DNA of 64,000 nt from CAIYZT01 sp052387855 (GCA_052387855.1 JBQTIT010000051.1:1-64000); one strand, 5' to 3'. Counted from the stretch's first letter, positions 1-9,961 are shown. Numbers and translations: made by a program. Notes: generated from the sequence alone by a model not told the origin.

Positions 1-916
1 CGCGCGTCTTCATGGTGTCGGCGTCGAACAGCCAGGCGGGATCGTCGGGATGCTTGGCATAGGCGGTGGCGCGGCTGCCGAGGACATAGAAGGCGAAGCC
101 GCCCCACGGCTTGGTCGGGTCGAGGTAGCCGTAGAGATCCTGGCCGTTCAGCTGCTTGCCCTTGAGGAACTTGGTCACGGCCTGGACCTGCTGCCAGGTC
201 TTGGGCACGCCCCAATCGCCCTGGCCGCCCTCGGCCGTCCACGCCGCCGCGAGGTCGGGATCGGCGAACACGTCGGTGCGGTAGTTGAAGTTGTGGCAGT
301 CGCCGTCGATCGAGATGCGGTAGGTCTTGCCGTCCCAGGTGCCGACCGGCGCCTTGAGGTAGCCGACATAGTCGTCCATCTCGATCTGCGCCTTGACCCA
401 GTCGGGCATCTCCGACGCCAGGCCCTTGCCGCAGACGTCGCCCTCGAAGGGCGCCCCCATCTCCAGGATGTCGAAATCGACCGTGCCGGTGGCGATCGCC
501 TGCTGGAGCCGCGGGTTGTAGTCGGCCTGCGCCAAGTCGATCCAGGTGATCGTGGCGCCGGTATAGGCCTCCCACGGCTTGAGGAAGCCGCGGAACAGGA
601 AGTTATGCAGGTTCTGGTTGTTCAGGCCCATGAAGGTCAATTCGACCCCCGCGAACTCGCCCTCGGCGACATTGGCCTTGGTCGGGCCAAGGCAAAGCTC
701 GCCCACCTGCTGCCAGTGGGCATCGGTCGGGCTGCCCTGTCCGACGCCGGGAATGGCCAGGATCGCCGCGCGCACGTCGCCATGCGCCGCGCCCGCCGCC
801 ATCCGGGGGCCAAGTCCGCCCATCGCGGCCATGCCGCCCAGGGCCGTGGCACCCTGCAAGAGCCGCCGGCGCGTCATCGCGCGCTGCGCGGCGTAGTGAT
901 ACAGTGCTTCCTTCAT
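1..916 (-). CDS. ABC transporter extracellular sugar-binding protein, Tat-exported, 3' end outside window
   Basis: Periplasmic solute-binding component of a carbohydrate ABC importer. Reading leftward, the first 305 codons are present and the frame runs off the window. The start at 916 follows a GGGAGG ribosome site. Residues 15-45 form a twin-arginine signal (TRRRLLQG, then an Ala/Gly-rich hydrophobic stretch), so export in folded form is likely. The mature part reads like family-1 sugar-binding proteins (FLKPWEAYTGATITWIDL; a later Trp/Tyr-rich patch). It is divergent from the ATPase, mutarotase and sugar-kinase genes to the right, with about 280 bp between. The permeases are presumably left of the window. 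Substrate unknown; a pentose or polyol is plausible from the neighbours. Confidence 0.88.
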   Translation of the reverse strand, partial: MKEALYHYAAQRAMTRRRLLQGATALGGMAAMGGLGPRMAAGAAHGDVRAAILAIPGVGQGSPTDAHWQQVGELCLGPTKANVAEGEFAGVELTFMGLNNQNLHNFLFRGFLKPWEAYTGATITWIDLAQADYNPRLQQAIATGTVDFDILEMGAPFEGDVCGKGLASEMPDWVKAQIEMDDYVGYLKAPVGTWDGKTYRISIDGDCHNFNYRTDVFADPDLAAAWTAEGGQGDWGVPKTWQQVQAVTKFLKGKQLNGQDLYGYLDPTKPWGGFAFYVLGSRATAYAKHPDDPAWLFDADTMKTR

Positions 917-1102
917 TCGGTCCTCCCTTTGTTCGGTCCTCCCTTTGAATCCTTTGGTTCTCAGGCCGGCCGAAAAGGGCATCCCGCCCCGGTGCCGCAC
1001 CTTATGACACTCCCGCCGGGAACACATCAGAACAGGCCTTCCTCTCCGGTTTCCCCGCGCGGCAAGTCCACTGTCTCAGCCTTGTCCGGGCGAGTCAATA
1101 AC

Positions 1103-1114
1103 CTAACATGTTAG
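1103..1114. promoter_or_regulatory. Perfect palindrome in divergent sugar promoter region
   Basis: CTAACATGTTAG is a perfect 12-bp palindrome midway between the divergent binding-protein and ATPase genes, in the most AT-rich part of the gap. A second half-like GCATGTT follows immediately at 1114-1120. The position suits an operator for a sugar-responsive repressor, but no regulator gene lies next to it in the window. The rest of 917-1197 shows nothing else I can assign. Confidence 0.4.
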
Positions 1115-1197
1115 CATGTTCAGGTGGTGGACAGGCCGCCCGGGTTTCGCTACGACTGAACCCAAGGGGTGGGTGCGTCAGGCGCCGGGGGGGATGG

Positions 1198-2253
<1,056 letters not shown>

Positions 2254-2298
2254 TCCGCGCGGCCCGTCCCCGCCGATGCCACCAGGAGCCCCCCCCGC

Positions 2299-2751
2299 AT
2301 GCTGAAATCCATCGACAACCGCCTGAATGCCGAAGTGCTCTATGCCCTGCGCGCCATGGGGCATGGCGATACGCTGGTGCTGGCGGATACCAATTTCCCT
2401 TCGGAGTCCATCGCGCGGCAGACCGTGACGGGGCAGCTCTTGCGGATGGACAATCTGACCTGCGGGCAGGCCGCCAGCGCGATCCTGTCGCTCTTGCCGC
2501 TAGACACCTTTGTCGACGATTTCGCCGGGCGGATGGAGATCGTGGGCGATCCGCACACCGTGCCGCCGGTGCAGGCCGAGGTGCAGGCCGCCATCGACGC
2601 CGCCGAGGGCCGGGCGCGCCCGATGATCGGCATCGAGCGGTTCGACTTTTACGAGCGCGCCAAGGACGCCTTTGCGGTGATCCAGACCGGCGAGCGGCGG
2701 TTCTATGGCTGCTTCATCTTTCGCAAGGGCGTGATCCCGCCGGAGGGCTGA
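2299..2751 (+). CDS. RbsD/FucU family sugar mutarotase
   Basis: Predicted cytoplasmic pyranase/mutarotase, 150 aa, which interconverts anomeric or ring forms of an imported sugar (family: D-ribose pyranase RbsD, fucose mutarotase FucU). Family features are the N-terminal LNAEVLYALRAMGHGDTLVLADTNFP, with the catalytic-type His in GHGD, and the C-terminal YGCFIFRKGV (FucU/RbsD end near YANVILRKGV). It lies 45 bp after the ATPase gene and ends 3 bp before the sugar kinase ATG, so the three are surely cotranscribed. The sequence looks closer to FucU than to RbsD, but I would not fix the substrate. Confidence 0.88.
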   Translation: MLKSIDNRLNAEVLYALRAMGHGDTLVLADTNFPSESIARQTVTGQLLRMDNLTCGQAASAILSLLPLDTFVDDFAGRMEIVGDPHTVPPVQAEVQAAIDAAEGRARPMIGIERFDFYERAKDAFAVIQTGERRFYGCFIFRKGVIPPEG

Positions 2752-2754
2752 GCC

Positions 2755-3675
2755 ATGGGGACCGTCGTCAACCTCGGCGTCTTTGTCGCCGACACCGCCT
2801 ATCGCGCCGCGCGCCAGCCAAGGATGGGCGAGACGATCCTGGGCCGCAGCTTTGCGCTGGGTCCGGGCGGCAAGGGGTCGAACCAGTCCGTCGCCTCGGC
2901 CATGGCGGGGGCGCGGACGCATTTCATCTCGCGCCTTGGGCAGGACGACTTCGCCCGCATGGCGCTGGACATCTGGGCCAGGACCGGCGTCATCCCCGAG
3001 GTGGTGCAGGACCCCGGCAGCTACACCGGCGCGGCCTATATCTTCATCGAGGATGCGACCGGCAACAATGCCATCATCATCAGCCCCGGCGCGGCGGCGC
3101 AGATCTCCAACGCCGATGTCGACCGCTGCCGCGCGCTGATCCAGGGGGCGGATGTCTTCATCACCCAGCTTGAACAGCCGATCGAGGTGGCCCGCCACGG
3201 GCTGGCGATGGCCCGCGCGGCGGGGGTGACGACGATCCTCAACCCCGCGCCGGCGGCCAGCTTGCCAGAGGGGATGCTGGCGCTGTGCGACTATGTCACC
3301 CCCAACGAATCCGAGGCCGAGGCCCTGACCGGCATCCCTGTCACTGGCCCCGAAACCGCGCTGGCGGCTGCCCGCGCGCTGCGCGCGGCAGGGGCGGGGG
3401 CGGCGATCATCACGCTGGGGGCGCAGGGGGTTCTGTACCACGACGGCGCGCAGACCCTGCACCTGCCGATCATCCCCGCCGGCCCGGTGGTCGAGACGAC
3501 GGGCGCGGGCGATGCCTTTAACGGCGGCTTTGCCGCTGCCCTGGCCGAGGGGCAGGACCCGGTCGCGGCGGCCCGGTTCGGCAATGCCACGGCCGGCATT
3601 TCGGTCACGCGGCCCGGCACCGCCCCCTCGATGCCCGCGCGTGCCGAGATCGACGCGCTTTTGGCCCGGGCCTGA
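2755..3675 (+). CDS. Ribokinase-like PfkB family sugar kinase
   Basis: ATP-dependent phosphorylation of an imported sugar, most like ribokinase (306 aa, normal length). PfkB motif 1 is GPGGKGSNQSVASAMAG (residues ~37-53), with the GGKG hinge. PfkB motif 2 carries the catalytic Asp in ETTGAGDAFNGGFAAAL (near residue 245). TPNESEAEALTGI is the usual ribokinase phosphate/ATP loop. The start at 2755 is 3 bp after the mutarotase stop, consistent with translational coupling. With the mutarotase it forms the ribose-type module mutarotase plus kinase, giving sugar 5-phosphate or 1-phosphate. Substrate not determined. Confidence 0.9.
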   Translation: MGTVVNLGVFVADTAYRAARQPRMGETILGRSFALGPGGKGSNQSVASAMAGARTHFISRLGQDDFARMALDIWARTGVIPEVVQDPGSYTGAAYIFIEDATGNNAIIISPGAAAQISNADVDRCRALIQGADVFITQLEQPIEVARHGLAMARAAGVTTILNPAPAASLPEGMLALCDYVTPNESEAEALTGIPVTGPETALAAARALRAAGAGAAIITLGAQGVLYHDGAQTLHLPIIPAGPVVETTGAGDAFNGGFAAALAEGQDPVAAARFGNATAGISVTRPGTAPSMPARAEIDALLARA

Positions 3676-3685
3676 CCGCGCCGGA

Positions 3686-4522
3686 TCAGTGCGACAGCAG
3701 GACCGGCAGGCGAACGGACCCAAGCACGGCCCGGGTCGCGCCGCCCAGGACAAAGTCGCGCAGGCGCGAGTGGCCAAAGCCGCCCATCGCCAGCATGCCC
3801 GCACCCTCGGCCAGCGCGCGGTCTTGCAGGGCGGCGCCGATGGTCTTGCCGTCAAGGGAAAGCGTCACCGCGCGCGCCTGATAGCCGCGACGGATCAGCG
3901 CCGCCGCCAGGGTCTCGGCGATGGTCTCGTCGCCCAGCTTCTTTTCGTCCCGCACCGTCAGGACGCTGACGCGCCCTCCGTCCGGCAAGAGCCGCAGCGC
4001 ATCGCCCAGGGCCCGCGCGGCCACCGGGCTTTCATCCCAGGCGATGGCCAGATGGTCAGGCGCTGCGGCGGCCTGGGTCTGCGGCACCAGCACCACCGGG
4101 CGGCCGGAGCCAAAGACCAGCGCCTGCGTCAGGTCGGGGCCGGTCTGGCTGTCGGCGGTCCAGGGCAGGATCGACAGGTCGAAATAACGCGCCTCGCTGG
4201 CGGCGGCGTCAGCCACGCCGCCCAGGACCAGCCGGTGCGCGGTGAGTTGAACCGGCTCGGCGCCGGTCTGGGCGCCCAGCACCAGCTTGCCCAGATGCGC
4301 GGCGGCGGCGCGGCTGCGCTCTTCGGCCGCGCGCACCAGTTCGGGCACGTCGATGAGCATGACGCCCAGCGTCGGCGCGACCTGCGGGATGTCGACGCTG
4401 AAGGTCGAGACATGCAGCGCATGGCCCAGGACGCGGGCAAAACCGGCCGCCGCAAGGATCGCGGCGTCAGGCAGCACGTCGGGATAGGTGCCAAGCGGCA
4501 TGTAGGCAACGGGGTGTGGCAT
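3686..4522 (-). CDS. Universal stress protein, tandem UspA domains
   Basis: Stress-associated nucleotide-binding protein, 278 aa, equivalent to two Usp domains (~140 aa each). The second domain keeps the ATP-type signature G-x2-G-x9-G(S/T) in GMLAMGGFGHSRLRDFVLGG and ends VRLPVLLSH, typical for Usp. The first domain is more divergent. I placed the start at 4522 (MPHPVAYMPLGTYPD) behind GAGAGG; a longer frame to 4603 has no ribosome site. It converges on the sugar kinase gene with a 10-bp gap and seems monocistronic. Confidence 0.85.
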   Translation of the reverse strand: MPHPVAYMPLGTYPDVLPDAAILAAAGFARVLGHALHVSTFSVDIPQVAPTLGVMLIDVPELVRAAEERSRAAAAHLGKLVLGAQTGAEPVQLTAHRLVLGGVADAAASEARYFDLSILPWTADSQTGPDLTQALVFGSGRPVVLVPQTQAAAAPDHLAIAWDESPVAARALGDALRLLPDGGRVSVLTVRDEKKLGDETIAETLAAALIRRGYQARAVTLSLDGKTIGAALQDRALAEGAGMLAMGGFGHSRLRDFVLGGATRAVLGSVRLPVLLSH

Positions 4523-4657
4523 CGGGGACCTCTCGGGGATCAGGCGCCCTGGGGCCGGACGCCGTCCCAACCTGCCTTGCCCGGGGCAGGGGCGCGTTGA
4601 CACAGATCAACGGCCAGGTGATGCTGATCGCGGCAGGGGCAGGACCCGGCGGCGCGG

Positions 4658-5395
4658 TCAGCCGCGCTGGCGCGAGGTGCTGAAGAGGGCCGCCTGCGAG
4701 ACGGTTCCATCGGCGGCAAAGCTGGGCCCGACGGCGACCGCATCCAGCCCCAGACGGCGCAGCCAGCGCGACCAGACCGCCGGAACGATCCCGATCACCT
4801 GCCTTGCCCCCATGCTGAGCGCCGCCGCGCTGAGCGCGCGCATCAGCTCTTTCTGCACGGCGCTGCGCCGGGCCGCTGGAACGTTTTGGGAAACAAAGAG
4901 TCGAGAGGCCTCCCAGATCGTCTCGGAAACCGGAGCCTCGAAATAGAGAACGTCCGTCGGGATCTCTTTCAAAAGACCCTGCTGAGCATCCCGCAACATG
5001 TAACTGTAGATTCCGCACCTGGCCGTTGTCGGTGAAATCCGGATGCCGCCGATCACCTCGCCAAGTTCGTGGATCACGACCCAGCGGCAGGCCGGCGTGT
5101 CATATTGGTCGTATTCCATCTCGTCGGTTTCGGGCAACTTTCAGTTGAGCCGGTCGATGAAGGTGTGATGGCGGGCCTTCATGAAGCGAACCAGAAGATC
5201 GCCGTGCAAATGCATGTTATGGAACGACAAGACCGTTGCCCGGATCTGGCTGATCAGATGGTCGCCCTCGGGCTTGAGATGTCCCGAGGGGAGCAAAAGC
5301 CCGTCGGCCTCTGCCGCACGGGTGATCCCGGTGGCCGGAGCCGGCGCGGCATGGACAGCCAGGCTCGCAAGAGTGGTTGGACGGTTGTGCTGCAT
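4658..5395 (-). pseudogene. LuxI-type N-acyl-homoserine lactone synthase interrupted by TGA at the Trp34 codon
   Basis: AHL synthase making the quorum-sensing signal from SAM and acyl-ACP. Two reading-frame halves on the minus strand are separated only by a TGA at 5141-5143. The upstream half ends RFMKARHHTFIDRLN and the downstream half begins KLPETDEMEYDQYDTPACRW. Aligned to LuxI numbering, Arg24, Phe28, Asp45 and Asp48 fall exactly in place, and the TGA sits at invariant Trp34, so a single TGG to TGA change is the simplest history. Later conserved residues remain (GGIRISP, WEASRLF with the E-x2-R pair, C-terminal GLDAVAVGP). The true start is uncertain: family similarity begins near 5230, whereas the frame is open to the ATG at 5395. 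No luxR is adjacent. Unless TGA is read through, the product is inactive. Confidence 0.85.
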
Positions 5396-5862
5396 TCAAA
5401 CGGGCCCTGACTTCACCTCTGGTTAACCCACGAAGCGTGAATTGCGTCAAATATTTTCTGGCCAAATATTCCAAAACCAATTGGCTTGTAGTTTTCGAAC
5501 TGCGCATCACCGCAACATGTTGATCGGCGCCGTCGCGCGTCTGGTGTGGCGGGCTCTGGCAAGGGGCGCCGGACTGTCGAGAGACCGGAAACAGTCGGGT
5601 CCTTGGGTCAGACCATCGCCGGTTGATTCGCGGGCCTGCCGGCCCCGGCAAAATCTGCCCCGGCCGGCCGAGCCGTCGCGCAGCCCGCCGTCGCCGCTTC
5701 GGTCAAATTTGCCTGAAATGATCACAATGCGGCCGCAATCTGGCCCGCATTCCGCATGAGCCTGAGGCTCTGCACCTCTCCTTGCGGTCAGGTGCGCCCG
5801 GCGGATCGGCCCTTTGGGGTGCGGGGGCAGGGTGGACAACTTTCAAGGGGCGGGACCTGGGC
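5396..5862. promoter_or_regulatory. Intergenic region with AT-rich inverted repeat upstream of luxI and response regulator
   Basis: This 467-bp gap between the divergent AHL synthase and response-regulator genes holds no convincing gene. At 5450-5470 is an inverted repeat AATATTT-7 nt-AAATATT, followed by the palindrome CCAATTGG (5477-5484), in otherwise GC-rich DNA. This AT-rich island is the likely promoter/operator zone for luxI. It does not resemble the standard 20-bp lux box, so the regulator is unknown. Nothing else identifiable lies in 5500-5862. Confidence 0.4.
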
Positions 5863-6948
5863 ATGAAACTCCTCGCGGTTGACGACGAACCCAGCATTCT
5901 GGAACTTCTCACGACGTTCCTGGAGGCCGAGGACGACAACGAGATCGTGACTGCCTCCTCCGGCGCCGAGGCGCTGGCCGCGATCGAGACGGCCGTGCCG
6001 CCCTTTGACTGCATCCTGCTCGACATCCAGATGCCCGAGATGAACGGCATCGTGCTGTGCGAGAACATCCGCGCCATCAAGGGCTATTTCGACGTTCCCA
6101 TCATCATGCTGACCGCGATGTCGCAAAAGAGCTACATCGAGCGGGCCTTTTCGGTGGGGGCGACCGACTGTGTGACAAAACCTTTTGATTTCCTTGAGTT
6201 GCGCTGCCGCCTGCGCGCTGCGGCAAAGATGGTGTTCGAGCTGGGGCGCGCCTCGGACGCCGTGGACAGCGCGCGCAAGATCATCCAGGACAGCGGCGAA
6301 GAGCCCAAGCCCCGGATCGAGGACCCGATCTCGCTTGACGATGTCGACCGGCTCGTCGGCTATTCGGCCTTTGAAAACTATGTCCTGGCGATGAGCCGGG
6401 CCAAACTGCTTTTTGCGACCGTCTTTGCCGTCAGGATCGCCGATTTTCCCGACATTCACCGCAGCATGAGCCCGCGCGGCATTCGCGGCGTGCTCAAGTC
6501 GGTGGCCGAGGTCTGCGCCGGCATCGCGCCGGAGTCGGGCAACCTGATCTGCTATCGTGGCGGCGGGGTGTTCCTGTGCTTCAAGCTGCGCAAGTCCGCC
6601 TTTGCCCATGCGCCGCGCGTGCTGCGCGTGTCGATGCCGCTGCCCTATGCAACCTCGTTCTCGGGCAGCCGCCCCGAGGTTCTGGCCGTGATCGGCGACG
6701 AGGTCTCGCTTGTCTCGATCTCCAAGTCCGGCGTTCTGGTGGCGCTGCACCGGGCGGTGGATCTGGTGGAGCCGGACCAGCTTTCCCCGGAACGGCAGGT
6801 GGAGCTTGCGCGGGTCGCGCGGAAGCTGCCCATCGAAAGCGAGGATCAGGCCAGCCGGGCGCGGCAGGCCTACGAGATGGTCCTGCAGGACATCATCCAG
6901 GAAGAGAACGGCCGCGGCGGCCTCTTGCGCGGCACGGCGGGGCGATGA
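5863..6948 (+). CDS. Response regulator with C-terminal degenerate GGDEF-like domain
   Basis: Two-component output protein, 361 aa. The receiver domain is N-terminal: acidic pocket VDDEPS at residues 6-11, phospho-acceptor Asp54 in LLDIQMPEMNG, Thr in MLTAMS, and Lys in TKPFDF. The C-terminal ~220 residues have no clear name. They contain AVRIADFPDIHRSM, then LICYRGGGVFLCF near residue 228, which looks like a diguanylate-cyclase half-site where GGDEF has become GGGVF. If so, the domain cannot make c-di-GMP and may bind nucleotide or protein. I chose the ATG at 5863 because the receiver begins MKLLAVDDEP there. The histidine kinase gene follows 60 bp downstream and is the likely partner. Confidence 0.85.
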   Translation: MKLLAVDDEPSILELLTTFLEAEDDNEIVTASSGAEALAAIETAVPPFDCILLDIQMPEMNGIVLCENIRAIKGYFDVPIIMLTAMSQKSYIERAFSVGATDCVTKPFDFLELRCRLRAAAKMVFELGRASDAVDSARKIIQDSGEEPKPRIEDPISLDDVDRLVGYSAFENYVLAMSRAKLLFATVFAVRIADFPDIHRSMSPRGIRGVLKSVAEVCAGIAPESGNLICYRGGGVFLCFKLRKSAFAHAPRVLRVSMPLPYATSFSGSRPEVLAVIGDEVSLVSISKSGVLVALHRAVDLVEPDQLSPERQVELARVARKLPIESEDQASRARQAYEMVLQDIIQEENGRGGLLRGTAGR

Positions 6949-7008
6949 ATTGCGGGCGCCGCGGTGGGCCGCGGCGGCGGTCCCCGGCGGACAACAGGGC
7001 AGGTTGAG

Positions 7009-8412
7009 ATGATGCATACCGAGGTCCCGACCCAAATTGCCGCCCCGGCGGAGCCGATCTCGCACCGCGAGCAGGCCTTGCGCGACTATGTCGACATCGG
7101 CCGCCGTCTGCTCCTGCAGCGGCAGGCGATCTTTCTGGCCGCCACGGTTCTGGGCGTGGGCTATTTCGACCCCGTGGTCGCCATCACCTGCTATCTCGGC
7201 GTGCTGACGACCGAGATCATGGACATGGTCCTGTTCCGCAACGTGGTCGCCTGGAAGGATCACAGCGCGGTCAAGGCCTGGCGCTTTCAGGCCTGGGTGA
7301 TGTTCAACACCGTCTGCTCGGCGGGCTCGATCAGCCTTTTCGTCACCATGATCGCCTTGCAACAGCACGACGGCGGGCACTTCACGCCGCTCTTCTTTCT
7401 GTTTGCCGCCTCGCTCTTTGCCGCGATGAACAACCACCAGATCATGGCCGCGCTCGCGGTACGGCTGACGATCTATGGCGCGACCTTTCTATACATCTCG
7501 CTGATGGACGTGCTGCCGCATCTTCCGCCGCTGTCCGATCAGGGGTGGCTCCAGTTCTTCACGGCCATTTTCGTGATCTACTTCATCCTCGACTGCTCGT
7601 TCGAATTCCTGAAACTGTACCGCAAGAACCTGCGCCAGATGGACGCGCTGCGCATTGAACATGACCGGGCGGTGCGCGCCTACGAGGTCAAGTCCAAGTT
7701 CGTCTCGACCGTCAGTCACGAGCTGCGCACGCCGCTGACCTCGATCAAGGCATCGATCGACCTGATCAACATGGGGCTGGTCGGACAGGTCAACGAAAAG
7801 CAGGCGGCCATGCTCAAGACAGCCGGCAAGAACGCCAAGCGTCTGGCCGATCTGATCAACGACCTGCTGGACGCGCAAAAGATCGAGGCGGGCGAGATGA
7901 GCTATCATTTCGCCCCCGTCAACGTGCGGGCCCTGGTGCTGGAATCGGTCGAGGCGAACCGGGGATTTGCCGATCAGGCCAGCATCGGCTTTGAATGCAC
8001 CTTTCCCGACCAGAGCGCATTCATCCTGGGCGACGAGGCGCGGCTGATGCAGGTCATGGCCAACCTGATCTCGAACGCGATCAAGTTCTCGCAAAAGGAG
8101 TCCAGCGTGATCATCGCGATGACGGTCAGGGATGGCCGGGTGCGGATCACGGTCAGGGACAACGGCGCGGGCATCGACGCCGAGGCGCGCGATCTGGTGT
8201 TCGGAAAGTTCACCCAGGTCGACAACACCGACCAGCGGCGCTTTGGCGGCACCGGGCTTGGCATGCACATCTCGAAACAGATCGTCGAGCGGCACGACGG
8301 CATCATCGACTTTGACAGCACGCCGGGCCAGGGCACCAGCTTTTACATCGACTTTGCCGCAATCCGCGCCCCCCAGGCCCAGGCCCAGCCCCAGGACCGT
8401 GCGGCGGCCTGA
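7009..8412 (+). CDS. Membrane-bound sensor histidine kinase
   Basis: Sensor kinase of about 467 aa. Residues ~40-195 carry several hydrophobic segments (for example FLAATVLGVGYF, MFNTVCSAGSISLFVTMIAL, FFTAIFVIYFILDCSF), an integral-membrane sensor region without a recognisable extracytoplasmic domain. The H-box KFVSTVSHELRTPLTSI places the phospho-His at ~237. The ATPase part has N-box NLISNAIKFS, G1 DNGAGID and G2 FGGTGLGMHISKQI, so it should be active. Two adjacent ATGs (7009, 7012) are possible starts behind GGTTGAG. It follows the response regulator in the same direction. It precedes the kinase/GTPase operon by 237 bp; whether they act together is unknown. Confidence 0.9.
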   Translation: MMHTEVPTQIAAPAEPISHREQALRDYVDIGRRLLLQRQAIFLAATVLGVGYFDPVVAITCYLGVLTTEIMDMVLFRNVVAWKDHSAVKAWRFQAWVMFNTVCSAGSISLFVTMIALQQHDGGHFTPLFFLFAASLFAAMNNHQIMAALAVRLTIYGATFLYISLMDVLPHLPPLSDQGWLQFFTAIFVIYFILDCSFEFLKLYRKNLRQMDALRIEHDRAVRAYEVKSKFVSTVSHELRTPLTSIKASIDLINMGLVGQVNEKQAAMLKTAGKNAKRLADLINDLLDAQKIEAGEMSYHFAPVNVRALVLESVEANRGFADQASIGFECTFPDQSAFILGDEARLMQVMANLISNAIKFSQKESSVIIAMTVRDGRVRITVRDNGAGIDAEARDLVFGKFTQVDNTDQRRFGGTGLGMHISKQIVERHDGIIDFDSTPGQGTSFYIDFAAIRAPQAQAQPQDRAAA

Positions 8413-8468
8413 TCCCGGCAGCCGAATCAAGGCGGAAAGCACGGTCTCTTAACCCTATTGTTTCAGCC

Positions 8469-8550
8469 TTGGCGCCAATGCTGGCCCCCGGCTTGCATTG
8501 TCGCCGCACGGGCGCGGGGGCGGCCCCGATGCGGCCACAATTGGCGCCTG
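8469..8550. promoter_or_regulatory. Paired TTGGCGCC sites upstream of the kinase-GTPase operon
   Basis: The 237-bp gap before the Ser/Thr kinase gene contains the perfect palindrome TTGGCGCCAA at 8469-8478 and a second TTGGCGCC at 8541-8548, 72 bp apart (about seven helical turns). Such paired sites suggest an operator, but no known regulator motif is claimed. The kinase ribosome site GGGGGAGG follows at about 8635-8641. Confidence 0.3.
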
Positions 8551-8649
8551 TTTGGATCACATTTGGGCCAAGAAGTCCGGCTAACCGGGAGGGGGCGCGC
8601 GCTGCGGAACTTGCTGCCGCTGCGGGCCGGCTGGGGGGAGGTGGTCTTT

Positions 8650-9936
8650 GTGAGTTTGATGTTTGCCCTCGACGAAAAGAACGCCGACGAGCTTGCGCCC
8701 GGAACCCGTTTGCTGGGCGGGCTCTATCAGATCGAGGAACCGCTGCAACAGGGCGGCTTTGCGCTGACCTATGTCGCCCGCGACAGTCTGGACCGGCATG
8801 TCGTGATCAAGGAATGCTTTCCCTCCGAGATCGTCGAGCGGCGCGAGGGCCGCGTGCTGCCCCGCTCGGCCGAGCTTGACTCGCAGTTCACCGCCGTCAA
8901 GGCCCAGTTCCTGCGCGAGGCGCGGGGCGTGGCCGCGCTCAAGCATCCCGACGTGGTTGCCGTGCACCAGGTCTTTGAAGAGAACAACACCGCCTACATG
9001 GCGCTTGACTACGTTGCCGGGATGGACCTGATCTCGGTGCTCGAGGACGAGCCGGAGCGGCTGACCGGCGCCTTCATCGAAAAGACGTTGATCGGCACGC
9101 TTAAGGCGCTACGGCACATCCATTCCAACGGCGTGCTGCACCGCGACATCGCGCCGGACAACATCCGCGTCGACGGCGCCGACCGCATCACCCTGATCGA
9201 CTTTGGCGCTGCCGGCGCGCGCGGATCAAGGTCGGGCGCGGCCGATGGCTCGGTTCCCTCGGTCAAGGATGGGTATTCGCCGCCCGAATTCTACACCGCC
9301 GGCGAGACGCAGGACATCTCGTCGGACCTCTACGCGCTGGGCGCGACCTTTCATCACCTGGTGAGCGGGCAGGTGCCGCCCTCGGGCCCGAGCCGCCGCG
9401 CGGCGCTGGAGGCGGGCGCGCCCGATCCCTACTCGCCGCTGGCCGCCGGCGATTGGGGCTGCGGCCATCATGTGCTGGTGACGATCGACATGGCGCTGAC
9501 GCTCTCGCGTGAGGCGCGGCCCCAGTCGGCCGATGCCTGGCTTGACGCGCTGGAGCGTCACCCCAGGGTCAGGCCGGCGCCGCTGCCCGCCTCGGTCCTG
9601 ACCCCCCGGCTCAACGCGGCCATCGGCGATCTGGTGCGCGATGTGAACAGCTCTCTGTCGCAGGCGGCCGATGCGGGGGCGGGGGCGCCGCGCCCGGTGC
9701 CGGGCGCGATCCGCCTGACCGCCGGGCCCGCCCGCGTCGGCGAGGCGCAGGTCCGCCGGATCAATCCGGGCTACGATCTGCTGGCCCGCCCGCCGCTGGA
9801 GGGCGTCTTGGCCGCGCCCGCCAGCGAACGTGCCGCGCCCGCGCCCGCCCCACAGGCCCCGCCCGCCCGCCGTTCGTTCTTCAGCGCGCTCTTCACCCGC
9901 TACCTGGCCAGGGGCCAGCAAGCGCTTCCCTCTTGA
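8650..9936 (+). CDS. Hanks-type serine/threonine protein kinase
   Basis: Cytoplasmic protein kinase, 428 aa, first gene of an eight-gene operon. Start: GTG at 8650, eight bases after GGGGGAGG; the inner ATG at 8659 is less well spaced. The catalytic domain spans residues ~25-300: glycine loop LQQGGFALTY, Lys53 in VVIKE, alpha-C Glu in FLREAR, catalytic loop HRDIAPDN (~163), DFG (~184), and SPPEFY in place of APE. All catalytic residues are present. The C-terminal ~120 residues are Ala/Pro-rich without a transmembrane helix, unlike PASTA or PknB kinases. FHA and PP2C genes follow directly, so reader and eraser of the phosphate are encoded next to the writer. Closest named context is the PpkA/Fha/PppA control module of type VI secretion, but no secretion genes are here. 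Confidence 0.92.
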   Translation: MSLMFALDEKNADELAPGTRLLGGLYQIEEPLQQGGFALTYVARDSLDRHVVIKECFPSEIVERREGRVLPRSAELDSQFTAVKAQFLREARGVAALKHPDVVAVHQVFEENNTAYMALDYVAGMDLISVLEDEPERLTGAFIEKTLIGTLKALRHIHSNGVLHRDIAPDNIRVDGADRITLIDFGAAGARGSRSGAADGSVPSVKDGYSPPEFYTAGETQDISSDLYALGATFHHLVSGQVPPSGPSRRAALEAGAPDPYSPLAAGDWGCGHHVLVTIDMALTLSREARPQSADAWLDALERHPRVRPAPLPASVLTPRLNAAIGDLVRDVNSSLSQAADAGAGAPRPVPGAIRLTAGPARVGEAQVRRINPGYDLLARPPLEGVLAAPASERAAPAPAPQAPPARRSFFSALFTRYLARGQQALPS

Positions 9937-9961
9937 CGTCGGCATCGAAGGAGATCCCCGG

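Noticed and set aside
5442..5759. 105-codon plus-strand frame between luxI and the response regulator
   Set aside because: No ribosome site, low-complexity Arg/Ser/Pro composition, and it starts within the AT-rich promoter island; no LuxR similarity.
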